A DNA stretch of 64,000 bases from the NCBI RefSeq assembly GCF_020982545.1, contig NZ_JAJKLK010000001.1, forward strand, positions 1,178,001-1,242,000, read 5' to 3'. Of the stretch, positions 45,574 through 54,228 are shown in pieces; the first letter of the stretch is position 1, and the number at the start of each line of letters is the position of its first letter. This DNA comes from Streptomyces sp. MNU76 (GTDB lineage: Bacteria > Actinomycetota > Actinomycetes > Streptomycetales > Streptomycetaceae). Both the position numbers and the translations under genes were made by a program. The notes beneath the pieces were generated by a model. It was not told the origin of the DNA. It worked only from the letters and a program-made list of their open reading frames with translations, and did not search any database.

Positions 45574-45849
45574 ATGGCGCACAGCATCGACCAAGTGGCC
45601 TCCGAGCCAAGCGAGTTCGAGCACTACCGACGGCTCGCCGCAGCCGTCTGGGGCGCCGGCGCCGACACCCTCGCCCTCAACCGCGGGGGCTCGGGGCGCG
45701 GGTGTGCCATCTGGTGCACGGGGTGCCGCCGGGCATCGACGTCACGTCGCGGGTGTCGCCCACGCGCGGGGCGCCTCCGTGCACTGCGCGGTGCCCGGGG
45801 TGGGGGATCATCCCTGGAGTACGTCGCCGCACGCCTTGGAGCCCCCACG
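45574..45849 (+). other. Open frame joined to the GH114 gene, doubtful small gene
   Basis: ATG 45574 is preceded by GGGAAAGGG and opens MAHSIDQVASEPSEFEHYRR, which looks protein-like for about 40 residues. It then turns into Arg/Cys-rich sequence typical of non-coding G+C-rich DNA, remaining in frame with the GH114 lipoprotein. A real small gene with a base missing near 45695 is possible. No family was recognised. Confidence 0.25.
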
Positions 45850-46659
45850 ATGAGTCGCGTCCTCGCCCGCAGCGCCCTGCTGCCCCTCCTCCTGCTGACG
45901 GTGGGGTGCACGAGCGCCTCCGACGACCGGCCCGGCACCGGACGGGCGACGGGCGAGAGCGCCCGCTGGCGACCGGAGCCGGGCATCGAGTGGCAGTGGC
46001 AGCTCAGCGGGCGCCTGGACACCTCCGTCGACGTCCCCGTGTACGACATCGACGGCTTCGACCAGTCGGCCGACACCGTCGCCGAGCTGCACGACGACGG
46101 CCGCAAGGTCATCTGCTACCTCTCCACCGGGGCCTGGGAGGACTGGCGTCCGGACGCCGACGACTTCCCGAAGGCGGTGATAGGCAAGGGCAACGGCTGG
46201 GAGGGCGAACGCTGGCTCGACATCCGCGCCACCGACGTCCTCGAACCGCTGATGGCCGCCCGTATCGACATGTGCGCGGAGAAGGGCTTCGACGCGGTCG
46301 AGCCCGACAACATGGACGGCTACCGCAACGACACCGGCTTCCCCCTCACGGCCGCCGACCAGCTCCGCTACAACCGCCTCGTCGCCCGCCTCGCCCACGA
46401 ACGGGGCCTCGCGGTCGGCCTGAAGAACGACCTCGACCAGATACCCGAACTCGTCGACGACTTCGACTTCGCGGTCAACGAACAGTGCGCCCAGTTCGAG
46501 GAATGCGAGGACCTCACCCCGTTCATCGAGGCGGGCAAGGCCGTCTTCCACGTCGAGTACGAGATGGAGACGGGCGACTTCTGCCCCGAGGCCCGCCGAC
46601 TGGAGCTGAGCTCGCTGCTGAAGAAGTGGGAGCTGGGGGTGTGGCGGGAGGCCTGCTGA
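45850..46659 (+). CDS. GH114 endo-alpha-1,4-polygalactosaminidase-like lipoprotein
   Basis: A 269-residue protein. ATG 45850 gives a lipoprotein signal (ALLPLLLLTVGC, lipobox Cys). The GH114 (DUF297) TIM barrel has WQWQLSGRLDTSVDVPVYDI, KVICYLSTGAWEDWRPDADD, GFDAVEPDNMDGYRNDTGFP and LAVGLKNDLDQIPELVDDFD, with conserved Asp and Glu residues. Family enzymes hydrolyse alpha-1,4-galactosaminan, a bacterial or fungal exopolysaccharide. It should act at the cell surface. It is preferred to the longer in-frame ORF because of the signal. Confidence 0.9.
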   Translation: MSRVLARSALLPLLLLTVGCTSASDDRPGTGRATGESARWRPEPGIEWQWQLSGRLDTSVDVPVYDIDGFDQSADTVAELHDDGRKVICYLSTGAWEDWRPDADDFPKAVIGKGNGWEGERWLDIRATDVLEPLMAARIDMCAEKGFDAVEPDNMDGYRNDTGFPLTAADQLRYNRLVARLAHERGLAVGLKNDLDQIPELVDDFDFAVNEQCAQFEECEDLTPFIEAGKAVFHVEYEMETGDFCPEARRLELSSLLKKWELGVWREAC

Positions 46660-46683
46660 CCCCTGGCAGGAGGGGCAGGGAGC

Positions 46684-47491
46684 TCAGCCGAGGGTGAGGA
46701 CCACCAGCGCCGCCGTCGCCGCCGTCTCCGCGAGACCGCCGAACACATCACCGGTGACGCCCCCGAACCGCCGGACGCAGTGCCGCAGGAGCACCTCGGC
46801 GGCCGCACAGGCGAGGACGACCGCGAGGACCGTACGGCCGATGTCGTACGGCCCGAACAGCGCGCCCGTGCCCGCCGCCACGCACCCGGTCAACGCGGCC
46901 ACGAGCAGCGCGCCGCGCACCGGCACCACCCGGCCACCGCCGCCCCAGCCCCTCCGGCCGGGCGGCGGGCACCCCGGCCCGCGCGGCCAGGGTCAGGGCC
47001 AGCCGGGCGGTGGTCGCGCCGACCACCGCCGCGAGCGCGCCCAGTGCCCAGGACTCGCCGTACGCCTCGGTGAGCGCGGCGACCTGGGCCAGCAGGACGA
47101 GGACGAGGGTGACGACACCGAACGGCCCGATGTCCGACTGCTTCATGATCCGCAGGGCGTCCTCGGCGGGCCTGCCGCTGCCGAGGCCGTCGGCGGTGTC
47201 GGCGAGCCCGTCCAGGTGCAGCCCCCGGGTGAGGGCGGCCGGCACGGCGACGGAGGCCACGGCGGCGAGCAGCGGCCCGGCCCCCAGGAACAGCAGGAGG
47301 CCGCCGAGCAGGGCCGCGCCCAGGCCGACGACCAGCCCGGCGACGGGCGCGCACAGCATCCCGGCGCGCGCCGCCTCACGGTCCCAGCGGCGCACGGTCA
47401 CCGGCAGCACGGTGAGGGTGCCGAAGGCGAACCGCAGGCCGTCGGCGAGCGTCGGACGGGACGGGACAGGGGGCTCGGGGGGCGTGGACAC
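46684..47491 (-). pseudogene. cobS: Adenosylcobinamide-GDP ribazoletransferase (CobS), frameshifted near its C-terminus
   Basis: A membrane enzyme joining GDP-cobinamide and alpha-ribazole in the last steps of cobalamin synthesis. The frame from 47491 gives LRFAFGTLTVLPVTVRRWDR and the signature LHLDGLADTADGLGSGRPAE with its aspartates, then IMKQSDIGPFGVVTLVLVLL. Two missing G bases near 46949 and 46936 separate this from the frame of the C-terminal helices ([20 protein letters not shown] ... TLG). Once repaired it has the usual length of about 270 residues. It is probably intact in the organism. It lies on the same strand as cobT and cobU. Confidence 0.87.
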
Positions 47492-47561
47492 CGGCGCAGG
47501 CTACCCGTCGCGGTGGAGCGGCTCGGCGGCGCCCGGGAGCAGTGCTGGATAAAGTTCGCAT

Positions 47562-48317
47562 ATGGGTTACTGGTGGGAGCGGAACATCATCGAGCCGGGC
47601 AAACTGCCGCTGCTGTTCGCGCTCACCGCGTTCATCCTGACGTTCCTGATCACCCGGGTCGTCACCCGTCTCATCCGGGCGGGCAAGGGACCGTTCCGCA
47701 ACATCAGCGGCAGCGGTGGCGTCCACATCCACCACGTCGTCCCCGGGGTCGTGCTCACCGTCGTCGGCGGATTCGGCGCGGTGGCCAGCGACGGGCACGG
47801 TTTCGGAACGCTGATCTCCGCCGTGCTGTTCGGCATGGGCGCGGGTCTGGTGCTGGACGAGTTCGCGCTGATCCTGCATCTCGACGACGTGTACTGGAGC
47901 GAGGCCGGCCGCAAGAGCGTCGAGATGGTCGTGCTGACGGCCGCCCTGGTGGGGCTGATGCTGGTCGGCTTCCTGCCCTTCGGCGTCAACGACCTCAGCG
48001 AGGAGGAACTCCAGGACCGGGGAGCCGTCATGGTCAGCATGGGGACGAACTTCCTCGTCGCCCTGATCGCCCTCGCCAAGGGCAAGGCCCGCACCGCGAT
48101 CTTCGGCGTGATCATCCCGATCGTCGCCGTCGTCGGAGCCGTCCGGCTGGCCCGCCCCACCTCCGCCTGGGCCCGCCGCTTCTACCGCCGCAGACCGCGC
48201 GCCCGCGCCCGCGCCTGGAAGCGCGCCTACCGCCACGACCGCCGCTGGTCGGGCCCCAGCCGCCGCTTTCAGGACTGGATCGGCGGCACCCCGGACGCGA
48301 CCCCCGAGCGCCACTGA
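47562..48317 (+). CDS. Integral membrane protein, function unknown
   Basis: A 251-residue protein with five or six membrane helices (LPLLFALTAFILTFLITRVV; PGVVLTVVGGFGAVA; MVVLTAALVGLMLVGFLPFG; FLVALIALAKGKARTAIFGV). A conserved motif GVHIHHVVPGVVL sits in or near the first loop, and LDEFALILHLDDVYWSEAGR follows. The two His and several Asp/Glu suggest metal binding at the membrane surface. The C-terminus is very basic (RRFYRRRPRARARAWKRAYR). I do not recognise a named family. Its 3' end overlaps the convergent rhomboid-like gene by 49 bases. Confidence 0.8.
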   Translation: MGYWWERNIIEPGKLPLLFALTAFILTFLITRVVTRLIRAGKGPFRNISGSGGVHIHHVVPGVVLTVVGGFGAVASDGHGFGTLISAVLFGMGAGLVLDEFALILHLDDVYWSEAGRKSVEMVVLTAALVGLMLVGFLPFGVNDLSEEELQDRGAVMVSMGTNFLVALIALAKGKARTAIFGVIIPIVAVVGAVRLARPTSAWARRFYRRRPRARARAWKRAYRHDRRWSGPSRRFQDWIGGTPDATPERH

Positions 48318-48979
48318 CGGACGGCCTGCGCCGCGCACACCACCAGCACCGCCGCGATGGCCGCCAGATGCTCCTTGCCCGCGAGGTTCTCCTTCACCAG
48401 CACCTCGACGGCCATCGCCACGACCACCGCGCCCGCCGTGACGTACGCCCGGTACCGCCAGCCCGCGTACACGGCGAGCCCGACCACGGCCGCCGACGGG
48501 CCGGTGTCCACGACCTGCGCGTCCGACGCGGGCAGCCCGAGGAGGGGGACGTCCGGACCGAGCGCGACGCCCACGCGCGCGTACAACGTGCCGGCCAGCG
48601 TGGCCAGGTACGCGACCGCGAGGGTCCGCAGCCGTCCCAGACAGATCTCCGCGATACCGAACACGATCAGGATCTGCGCCAGCGCGCCCCACACCGGCAG
48701 GTCCAGCGCCGGTACGAACAGGGAGAGCGGGGTGCGCGCCAGGGCCGTCCAGAGCGGGTCCTCCGCCCGGACGGCGCCGACGTTCTCGACGAACCGGTAG
48801 CCCCAGGACTGCTGGTGCGTGACGTGGACGACGGCCGCGAGACAGACGGCCGTGACCGTCATCCAGATCGCGCGCAGCCGACGGCGGGCCAGGGGTGGGC
48901 GCACGGCGGCGTACAGGAGCCCCCACTCTGCGCGGGCCCAGCGGGCGACCCTGCCCGTACGCGTCTGCTTCATCCTCAC
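48269..48979 (-). CDS. Rhomboid-like membrane protein
   Basis: A 236-residue protein with about six membrane helices. GPSAAVVGLAVY in a membrane segment fits the rhomboid active-site form GxSxxxxG, and KEHLAAIAAVLVV supplies a His in a later helix; together they would make the Ser-His dyad. The typical L1-loop WR motif is not obvious, so it may be an active intramembrane protease or a degenerate relative. The gene could start at GTG 48979 or ATG 48973. It is downstream of cobT, separated by a repeat copy. Confidence 0.72.
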   Translation of the reverse strand: MRMKQTRTGRVARWARAEWGLLYAAVRPPLARRRLRAIWMTVTAVCLAAVVHVTHQQSWGYRFVENVGAVRAEDPLWTALARTPLSLFVPALDLPVWGALAQILIVFGIAEICLGRLRTLAVAYLATLAGTLYARVGVALGPDVPLLGLPASDAQVVDTGPSAAVVGLAVYAGWRYRAYVTAGAVVVAMAVEVLVKENLAGKEHLAAIAAVLVVCAAQAVRQWRSGVASGVPPIQS

Positions 48980-49079
48980 GCCGTCAGAAGACAGGACGGG
49001 GGAGTGTGAAGTTGAGCGGGGTCGGAGTGATGCTGATCTCGTCGGGTTCCTGTGGGGTGCGTTGTCGGGTGCGGCTCCG

Positions 49080-49221
49080 GCGGGGCTTCTCGCGCAGTTC
49101 CCCGCGCCCCTAAGTGATCAGGCCTCCGCGGTCCTGAGGGGCGACCGGCGGCGGGCCTGAAAAGCACGGGGCGCACCCCTCTGCTTTCAGGGGCGCGGGG
49201 AACTGCGCGAGAAGCCCCACG
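49080..49221. repeat. GGGGAACTGCGCGA palindromic repeat, copy 7
   Basis: Arms TTCTCGCGCAGTTCCCCGCG and GCGCGGGGAACTGCGCGAGA enclose about 95 bases that include AAAAGCACGGGGCGCACCCC. Flanks GGGTGCGGCTCCGGCGGGGC and GCCCCACGCACCCGC add symmetry. It lies 35 bases 3' of cobT. Confidence 0.86.
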
Positions 49222-49255
49222 CACCCGCACCCGACAACGCAACCCCCGAGGCCAC

Positions 49256-50368
49256 CTACGTCGCGTCGTACTCCTCCGCGACGTTCTTCTCCTCGGCCTT
49301 CCCCGGCCCCACCACCCCGTCGGCCTCCCGCTCAGGCAGTTCCGCCGCCAACGCCGCCGCGGCCCGCACCAGCGGCAGCGCCAGCAGCGCGCCCGCGCCC
49401 TCGCCGGCCTTCACCCCGTGGTCGAGCAGCGGCTCGACGGCCATCCGGTCCAGCGCCTTGGCCTGTGCCGGCTCCCCGCTGCCCTGCCCGGCCAGCCACC
49501 AGTCCGGCGCCCGGAACGCGACCCGCTGGGCGACCAGCGCGCACGCCGCCGACACCACCCCGTCCAGGATCACCGGCGTCTTGCGCACCGCGCTCTGCAG
49601 CAGGAACCCGGTCATGGCGGCCAGATCCGCCCCACCCACGGTCGCCAGCAACTGCAACTGGTCCCCGAGCACCGGCCGGGCCCGCCGCAGGGAGTCCCGT
49701 ACGGCCGCGCACTTGCGCATCCACGCCAGATCGTCGATCGCCCGCCCACCGCGCCCGGTCACGACCGACGCATCGGTCCCGCACAGCCCGGCGACGAGGA
49801 CCGCCGCCGCCGTGGTTCCCCCGACACTCACATCACCGAGGACGACGAGGTCGGTCCCGGAGTCCGCCTCCTCGTCCGCGAGGGCGACGCCCACCCGGAA
49901 GGCGGCCTCCGCCTCCTGAGCCGTCAGCGCGTCCTCGACGTCGATACGCCCGGACCCGCGCCGCACCCGATGCCGTACGACCTCGGCGGGCAATGCCTCC
50001 GGGTCGCAGTCCAGCGCGAGGTCCACCACACGGACGGGTACGCCGAGTTGCCGGGCCAGCACCGCCACCGGGCTGCTGCCGTCCAGGACGCCCCGCACCA
50101 GCTCCACCGCGGTGCCCGCGGCCCGCGCGGAGACGCCGAGTTCGGCGATCCCGTGGTCGCCCGCGAACAGCAGCACCCGGGGCCGTTCGATCGGCCGCAC
50201 CGGCACGGCCGACTGCGCCGCCGCCAGCCACTCACCCAGTTCGTCGAGGCGGCCCAGCGCCCCGGGCGGCACGATCTGCCTCTCCCGACGCGCCTCGGCG
50301 TCGCGGCGCACCCCACCGTCGGGGCGCTCGATCAGATCGGTGAAGTCGTCGAGATTAAGCGAGCTCAT
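49256..50368 (-). CDS. cobT: Nicotinate-nucleotide-dimethylbenzimidazole phosphoribosyltransferase
   Basis: A 370-residue CobT that makes alpha-ribazole phosphate for the lower ligand of cobalamin. ATG 50368 starts MSSLNLDDFTDLIERPDGGV. Motifs: IVPPGALGRLDELGEWLA, LLFAGDHGIAELGVSA, DVSVGGTTAAAVLVAG, and the catalytic Glu in LLDHGVKAGEGAGAL. The enzyme works with CobU and CobS, whose genes flank it on the same strand. The tail ends in a short acidic extension (KAEEKNVAEEYDAT). No cobalamin riboswitch is seen before it. Confidence 0.95.
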   Translation of the reverse strand: MSSLNLDDFTDLIERPDGGVRRDAEARRERQIVPPGALGRLDELGEWLAAAQSAVPVRPIERPRVLLFAGDHGIAELGVSARAAGTAVELVRGVLDGSSPVAVLARQLGVPVRVVDLALDCDPEALPAEVVRHRVRRGSGRIDVEDALTAQEAEAAFRVGVALADEEADSGTDLVVLGDVSVGGTTAAAVLVAGLCGTDASVVTGRGGRAIDDLAWMRKCAAVRDSLRRARPVLGDQLQLLATVGGADLAAMTGFLLQSAVRKTPVILDGVVSAACALVAQRVAFRAPDWWLAGQGSGEPAQAKALDRMAVEPLLDHGVKAGEGAGALLALPLVRAAAALAAELPEREADGVVGPGKAEEKNVAEEYDAT

Positions 50369-50531
50369 TCGCCGAACAGTACCGGCAGGGATCGAACACG
50401 ACCGCGCCACACCATGGCCCCGCGACGCATGTACGTCCCACCGCGCCAACGGCACGTCATTGCACCGGGGACCGGGCTCACGTACGTACCTTTTTGGGGC
50501 GAATGTCCCTACGTCGCCCGCAGGAGCCGCC

Positions 50532-51436
50532 ATGTCCCCCACCCCGCGGCCGGAGCCCGGCCCACTCGCGCCGGGAGTCGACCCCTTCCACGAACCGCGC
50601 CGGGAGGACTGCCCCTGGTGCGGCTCGCGGCAGTTGCGTACGCGGGTGCGCGCGCCGGAGGGGCGGCGGCGTACACCGGGCACGTTCGTGGTGGACGAGT
50701 GCCGGGACTGCGCGCACGCCTTCCAGAACCCCCGGCCCACGGCGGACGGGCTGCTGCTGCGGTACCACCAGCACGCCGCCGAGGACGAGTTCGGCACGCA
50801 CTCCCTCGGGCGGCGCCGCCGCCGGCACCTGCGGGGCGCCGCCCGCGCGCTGCTGAGATATCCCGAACCGGAGAGCTGGCTCGACGTCGGCACCGGACAC
50901 GGCCACTTCCCGGAGATCGCGCATGAGATCCACCCGTACACCTCCTTCGACGGTCTCGACCCGACCCCGCGCGTCGACCGGGCCTGGGAGGCGGGGCGCG
51001 TGGAGGAGGCGTACCGGGGCCTGCTCACCGACCCCGAGATCACCACGCTACTGCGCGCCCGCTACGACGTGGTGAGCATGCTCCACCACCTCGAACACAC
51101 CGCCGATCCCCGCGAGGAGCTCCGTGCCGCCCGCGCCGTGCTGCGCCCCGGCGGCCTGCTGCTGCTCGAAGTCCCGGACCCGGCCCGCCCTTTGGGCCGC
51201 TGCCCGCCAGGAACCGGCGCCTCTGGAAGCCGTGCGACCGCCCCGCCCCCTGCACCTCGTGCCCCTGCGCAACCTGCTCGCCGAACTGCGCTCCCTGGGC
51301 TTCGAGGTCCTCACGGCCCGCCCGTGCACCCCCTCCCGCCCCGCGCACCGCATCCTCGCGCGCCGCGCCACACCACCGGCCGCCCCGCAGCCCCCGGGCG
51401 CCGATGGTCGAACGGGCGGACCCCTCAACCCCGTAG
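50532..51436 (+). pseudogene. Class I SAM methyltransferase with N-terminal zinc site, frameshifted as sequenced
   Basis: ATG 50532, with GCAGGAG upstream. The N-terminal part holds CPWCGSRQLRTRV and CRDCAHAFQNPRPT, a four-Cys zinc ribbon seen in Methyltransf_23-type enzymes. Motif I is ESWLDVGTGHGHFPEIAHEI and the post-motif DVVSMLHHLEHTADP is intact. Near 51196 one missing base breaks the frame, and a second near 51249 leads to PLHLVPLRNLLAELRSLGFE, the usual end of the domain. The exact stop is unclear; TAG 51434 is one candidate. Substrate unknown. It sits divergent from cobT and converges on cobU. Confidence 0.75.
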
Positions 51437-52626
51437 CGACAGCGCCCGCCCCGCCACCACCAGCAGCACGTGTTCGCACTCCTGCGCGAAGGCCGCGTTC
51501 AGACGGCCGAGTTCATCGCGGTAGCGGCGGCCGGAGGCGGTGGCGGGGACGATGCCGGAGCCGACCTCGTTGGAGACGGCGACCAGTGTGCGGCGCGTGT
51601 GCCGTACGGCCTCGGTGAGCTCGGTGACACGCGCCCGGAGTGCGCGCTCCCCGCCCCGGCCCACTCCGCGTCGTCCCACGCCCCCACCGCGTCCATGGCG
51701 TCCGTCAGCCACAGCGAGAGACAGTCGAGCAGCAGCGGCGCCCCGTCGTCGTCCTTCAGCAGCGGGACGAGGTCGCAGGTCTCGACCGTGCGCCAGGAAC
51801 CGGGCCGCCGCTCGCGGTGCGCGGTGACCCGCTCGGCCCACTCCCCGTCACCGCCCCGCAGTCCGCCGGTGGCCACGTACAGGACGTCCGGGAACGCCTC
51901 CAGCCGCCGCTCGGCCTCCACCGACTTCCCGGACCGCGCCCCGCCGAGCACCAGCGTGCGCCGCGGCACATCGGGGACGTCCTCGTAGGCGCCGACCACC
52001 AGCGTCGTCCCGTCCGGCACGGTGCGCGCGCCCGCCGCCGCGAGCCGGCGCGGCAACTCGCCGTCCGCCGGCACGTCGTGGCCGATGTGCACGGCCACGA
52101 CATCGGTCGTCGGGCCCACCGCCCCCGCCGCCCGCAGCCGGGCCAGCGCGTCCGGCCGCCCCAGCACGTCGAGGAGCACCATGTCGTACGGCTCCGACGG
52201 CCCCTCCACACCGGCGGGCGCGGCCCCCGGCGGCAGATACAGCAGCCGCCGGCCGCCCGGACCGGTCACCGCGTACCCGGTCCCGGGCGAGTCCAGGGCC
52301 AGTGCCCGCACCCGGTGTCCGCTCAGCAGCGCCAGCTCCCGCCCGTCCGGCACCCGCACGGGCTGCGGCAACCCCGTCGGCACCTCCACGGCGGGCCCGT
52401 CGTGCGGGTGCGACAGCAGGACCTGCCGTACTCCGGTGAGCGTGCGCCCGGCGCGCGCGGCCGCAAGGGCGGCGCCCGGAGTGAGGTCGAGCAGCAGTGT
52501 GCCGTCCACGAGCAGCGCGGTCGCCCCGCGCGCGGCCACACCGAGCGCGGTCGCGCACACCGCACACGGACAGTCGGGGCGGGGCAGCCCCGCGGGAGCG
52601 CCGGTGCCGAGCAATGTCAGTTCCAC
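51425..52626 (-). pseudogene. cobU: CobU kinase/guanylyltransferase with N-terminal MBL-like domain, one frameshift
   Basis: The first ~200 residues (MELTLLGTGAPAGLPRPDCP; LLSHPHDGPAVEV) form a metallo-beta-lactamase-like domain resembling PhnP in its opening, but with the HxHxDH metal motif incomplete. The CobU part follows with Walker A LVLGGARSGKSVEAE, the guanylylation His region VTAHRERRPGSWRTVETCDL and LLLDCLSLWLTDAMD. A missing G near 51655 shifts the frame to ELTEAVRHTRRTLVAVSNEV and VVAGRALSLRG. CobU phosphorylates and guanylylates adenosylcobinamide before CobS. GTG 52626 is the first plausible start. Confidence 0.86.
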
Positions 52627-52678
52627 GTAGACGATTTTCCCGCGTCCCGATGAGTACTCGCAGATCTTGCGCGTCCGA

Positions 52679-52907
52679 CCTAGGGTCTGTCCGTCGGATC
52701 AGGTCACAGGGGGGGCCGCGGCGCCTCATGAGCACCGGTGAGCGGGGTCCGGTGCGTGCGGCTGCAAGGCGGAGGAGGGAGTCGACGCGGAGCGATGGGG
52801 GCCCCTCCCGCTCGAGCGAAGCCGAGAGTGGCGGAGACCGACGACACGCGGCAGACGTGCGTGCCGGACCCCGCGTCTGGGACATGATCCGACGGACAGG
52901 CCCTAGG
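52679..52907. mobile_element. MITE-like element with 27-bp terminal inverted repeats
   Basis: Left end CCTAGGGTCTGTCCGTCGGA (continuing TCAGGTC, 52679-52705) matches the complement of the right end (52881-52907) at 25 of 27 bases. The 229-bp element has no plausible gene. The interior holds CGCTCGAGCGAAGCCGAGAG, a string common in streptomycete repeats. It lies in the promoter region between cobU and the small gene at 52974. Confidence 0.7.
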
Positions 52908-52973
52908 CTCAGGGGGAACCGGATCTTGCTCGGTGCCGGGTGCGGTGCCGGGCCGGTACTTACGGAGGCTCAC

Positions 52974-53186
52974 ATGGCGGCATGGACGTGGCGGTTCGAG
53001 AAGGCCGACGGGACGGAGGTCCAGCCCGCGGTCCAGCCCGAGGAGTTCACGACCCAGGGGGATGCCGAGTCGTGGATCGGCGAGCACTGGAAAGCGCTGC
53101 TGGAGGGTGGCGCCGACCAGGTCCGTCTCTTCGAGGACACGACGGAGATCTACGGGCCGATGAGCCTGCACGCGCAGGACGCGTAG
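52974..53186 (+). CDS. Small conserved actinobacterial protein, function unknown
   Basis: A 70-residue acidic protein; ATG 52974 with GGAGG five bases upstream settles the start. The sequence MAAWTWRFEKADGTEVQPAV, then FTTQGDAESWIGEHWKALLE and VRLFEDTTEIYGPMSLHAQD, suggests a compact alpha/beta fold with several exposed aromatics. No signal peptide or membrane helix. It converges on the methyltransferase gene across a repeat copy. I do not know a function. Confidence 0.85.
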   Translation: MAAWTWRFEKADGTEVQPAVQPEEFTTQGDAESWIGEHWKALLEGGADQVRLFEDTTEIYGPMSLHAQDA

Positions 53187-53259
53187 CGCTCCGCGGGTGG
53201 GGCGGGGTCCTGCGGGGCTCCGCCCCGATCCCCGTGGGGGCGGACGGGTGTGTTGTCGG

Positions 53260-53393
53260 GTGCGGGTGGGTGGGGGCTTCTCGCGCAGTTCCCCGCGCCC
53301 CTGGAGCAGGCTGCGCCCCGTGCTTTCGGCCCGAAGGGGCCGGAGGCCCTTCAGGGGCGCGGGGAACTGCGCGAAGCCCCACCCACCCGCACC
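53260..53393. repeat. GGGGAACTGCGCGA palindromic repeat, copy 8
   Basis: Arms TCTCGCGCAGTTCCCCGCGC and GGCGCGGGGAACTGCGCGAA enclose about 55 bases. Long flanks (GGGTGCGGGTGGGTGGGGGC and GCCCCACCCACCCGCACCC) pair as well, giving the longest extended symmetry of all copies. It lies between the converging 70-aa gene and the methyltransferase gene. Confidence 0.88.
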
Positions 53394-53430
53394 CGCCGAC
53401 GAGACCCGCACCCCGAGCCGCTGGGCGCCC

Positions 53431-54228
53431 TCAGCCTCGCACCCCGCACAGGTGCAGCAACGCCGCCACCTGGCGATAAGGATCCGTCCGCCCGGCCCGC
53501 TCCTCCGCCGCGAGGAGCGCATCGAGGTCCCCCTGCCCGTCGGGCAGCCCCGCGTCGTCCGCGGCGAGGTCCGTGAACACCCGCACCCCGTACCAGGCGT
53601 GCAACGGCGCCCCGATCCCCGCGAGCGCGTCCGTCAAGGTCTCCAACCGATCCGCCCGCACATCCAGCCCGAGCCGGTTCCGGTACGCAGTGGTGTCGAA
53701 CGCGGCCAGCGCCCCAGCCCAGTCCCCGGCGAGCCCCGCCCGCATCGCGAGCGCGTCCCCGTTGCGGACGAGCAGCGACAGCAGCCCACTCGGCGCCAGC
53801 ATTCGCGCCAGCCCGGCCAGCAGGGCGTCGGGCTCCTCGACGTACATCAGCACCCCGTGACAGAGCACCACGTCGAAGCTGCCCGGCAGGAAGTGCACAC
53901 CCGTGTCCCGGCCGTCCCCCTCGACGATCCGCATCCGCCCTCGGATGCCCTCGGGCTCGGCGGCGACCGCCTCCCGGGCCACGGCGATCAGCTTCGACTC
54001 GCGCTCGATGCCGGTCACCGCGTGTCCGGCCCGGGCCAGCCGCAGCGCCTGCGTGCCCTGCCCCATGCCCACGTCGAGCACCCGGAGCCGCTGCCCGACC
54101 GGGAAACGTCCGGCAATCTGCTCGTCGACCTGGCGCGAGACCAGCTCCTGTCGCACGACCTCACGCAGGGTGCCCAGTCGGTCCAGCCATGCCTGCGCGG
54201 CACCTTGTGAGAAAGGGGTGGTGCTCAG
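53431..54228 (-). CDS. Class I SAM-dependent methyltransferase, possible CTG start
   Basis: A protein of about 265 residues. Motif I is LRVLDVGMGQGTQALRLARA, the acidic motif II is AVTGIERESKLIAVAREAVA, and SFDVVLCHGVLMYVEEPDAL is the post-motif; these fit CmoA/UbiE-like methyltransferases. The natural N-terminus STTPFSQGAAQAWLDRLGTL is preceded by a CTG codon (54228-54226) with GGAGAG five bases upstream, overlapping the stop of the DUF3043 gene. No ATG, GTG or TTG fits as well, so either CTG is used or a base is missing. Substrate unknown. Confidence 0.85.
   Translation of the reverse strand: MSTTPFSQGAAQAWLDRLGTLREVVRQELVSRQVDEQIAGRFPVGQRLRVLDVGMGQGTQALRLARAGHAVTGIERESKLIAVAREAVAAEPEGIRGRMRIVEGDGRDTGVHFLPGSFDVVLCHGVLMYVEEPDALLAGLARMLAPSGLLSLLVRNGDALAMRAGLAGDWAGALAAFDTTAYRNRLGLDVRADRLETLTDALAGIGAPLHAWYGVRVFTDLAADDAGLPDGQGDLDALLAAEERAGRTDPYRQVAALLHLCGVRG

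Noticed and set aside
46694..49009. 771-residue plus-strand frame across cobS and two membrane protein genes
   Set aside because: It spans three genes in the wrong frame and has the composition of non-coding G+C-rich DNA.
52627..52680. Cobalamin riboswitch upstream of cobU, cobT or cobS
   Set aside because: I looked for the B12-box type sequence and multi-stem layout upstream of each cob gene and found none.
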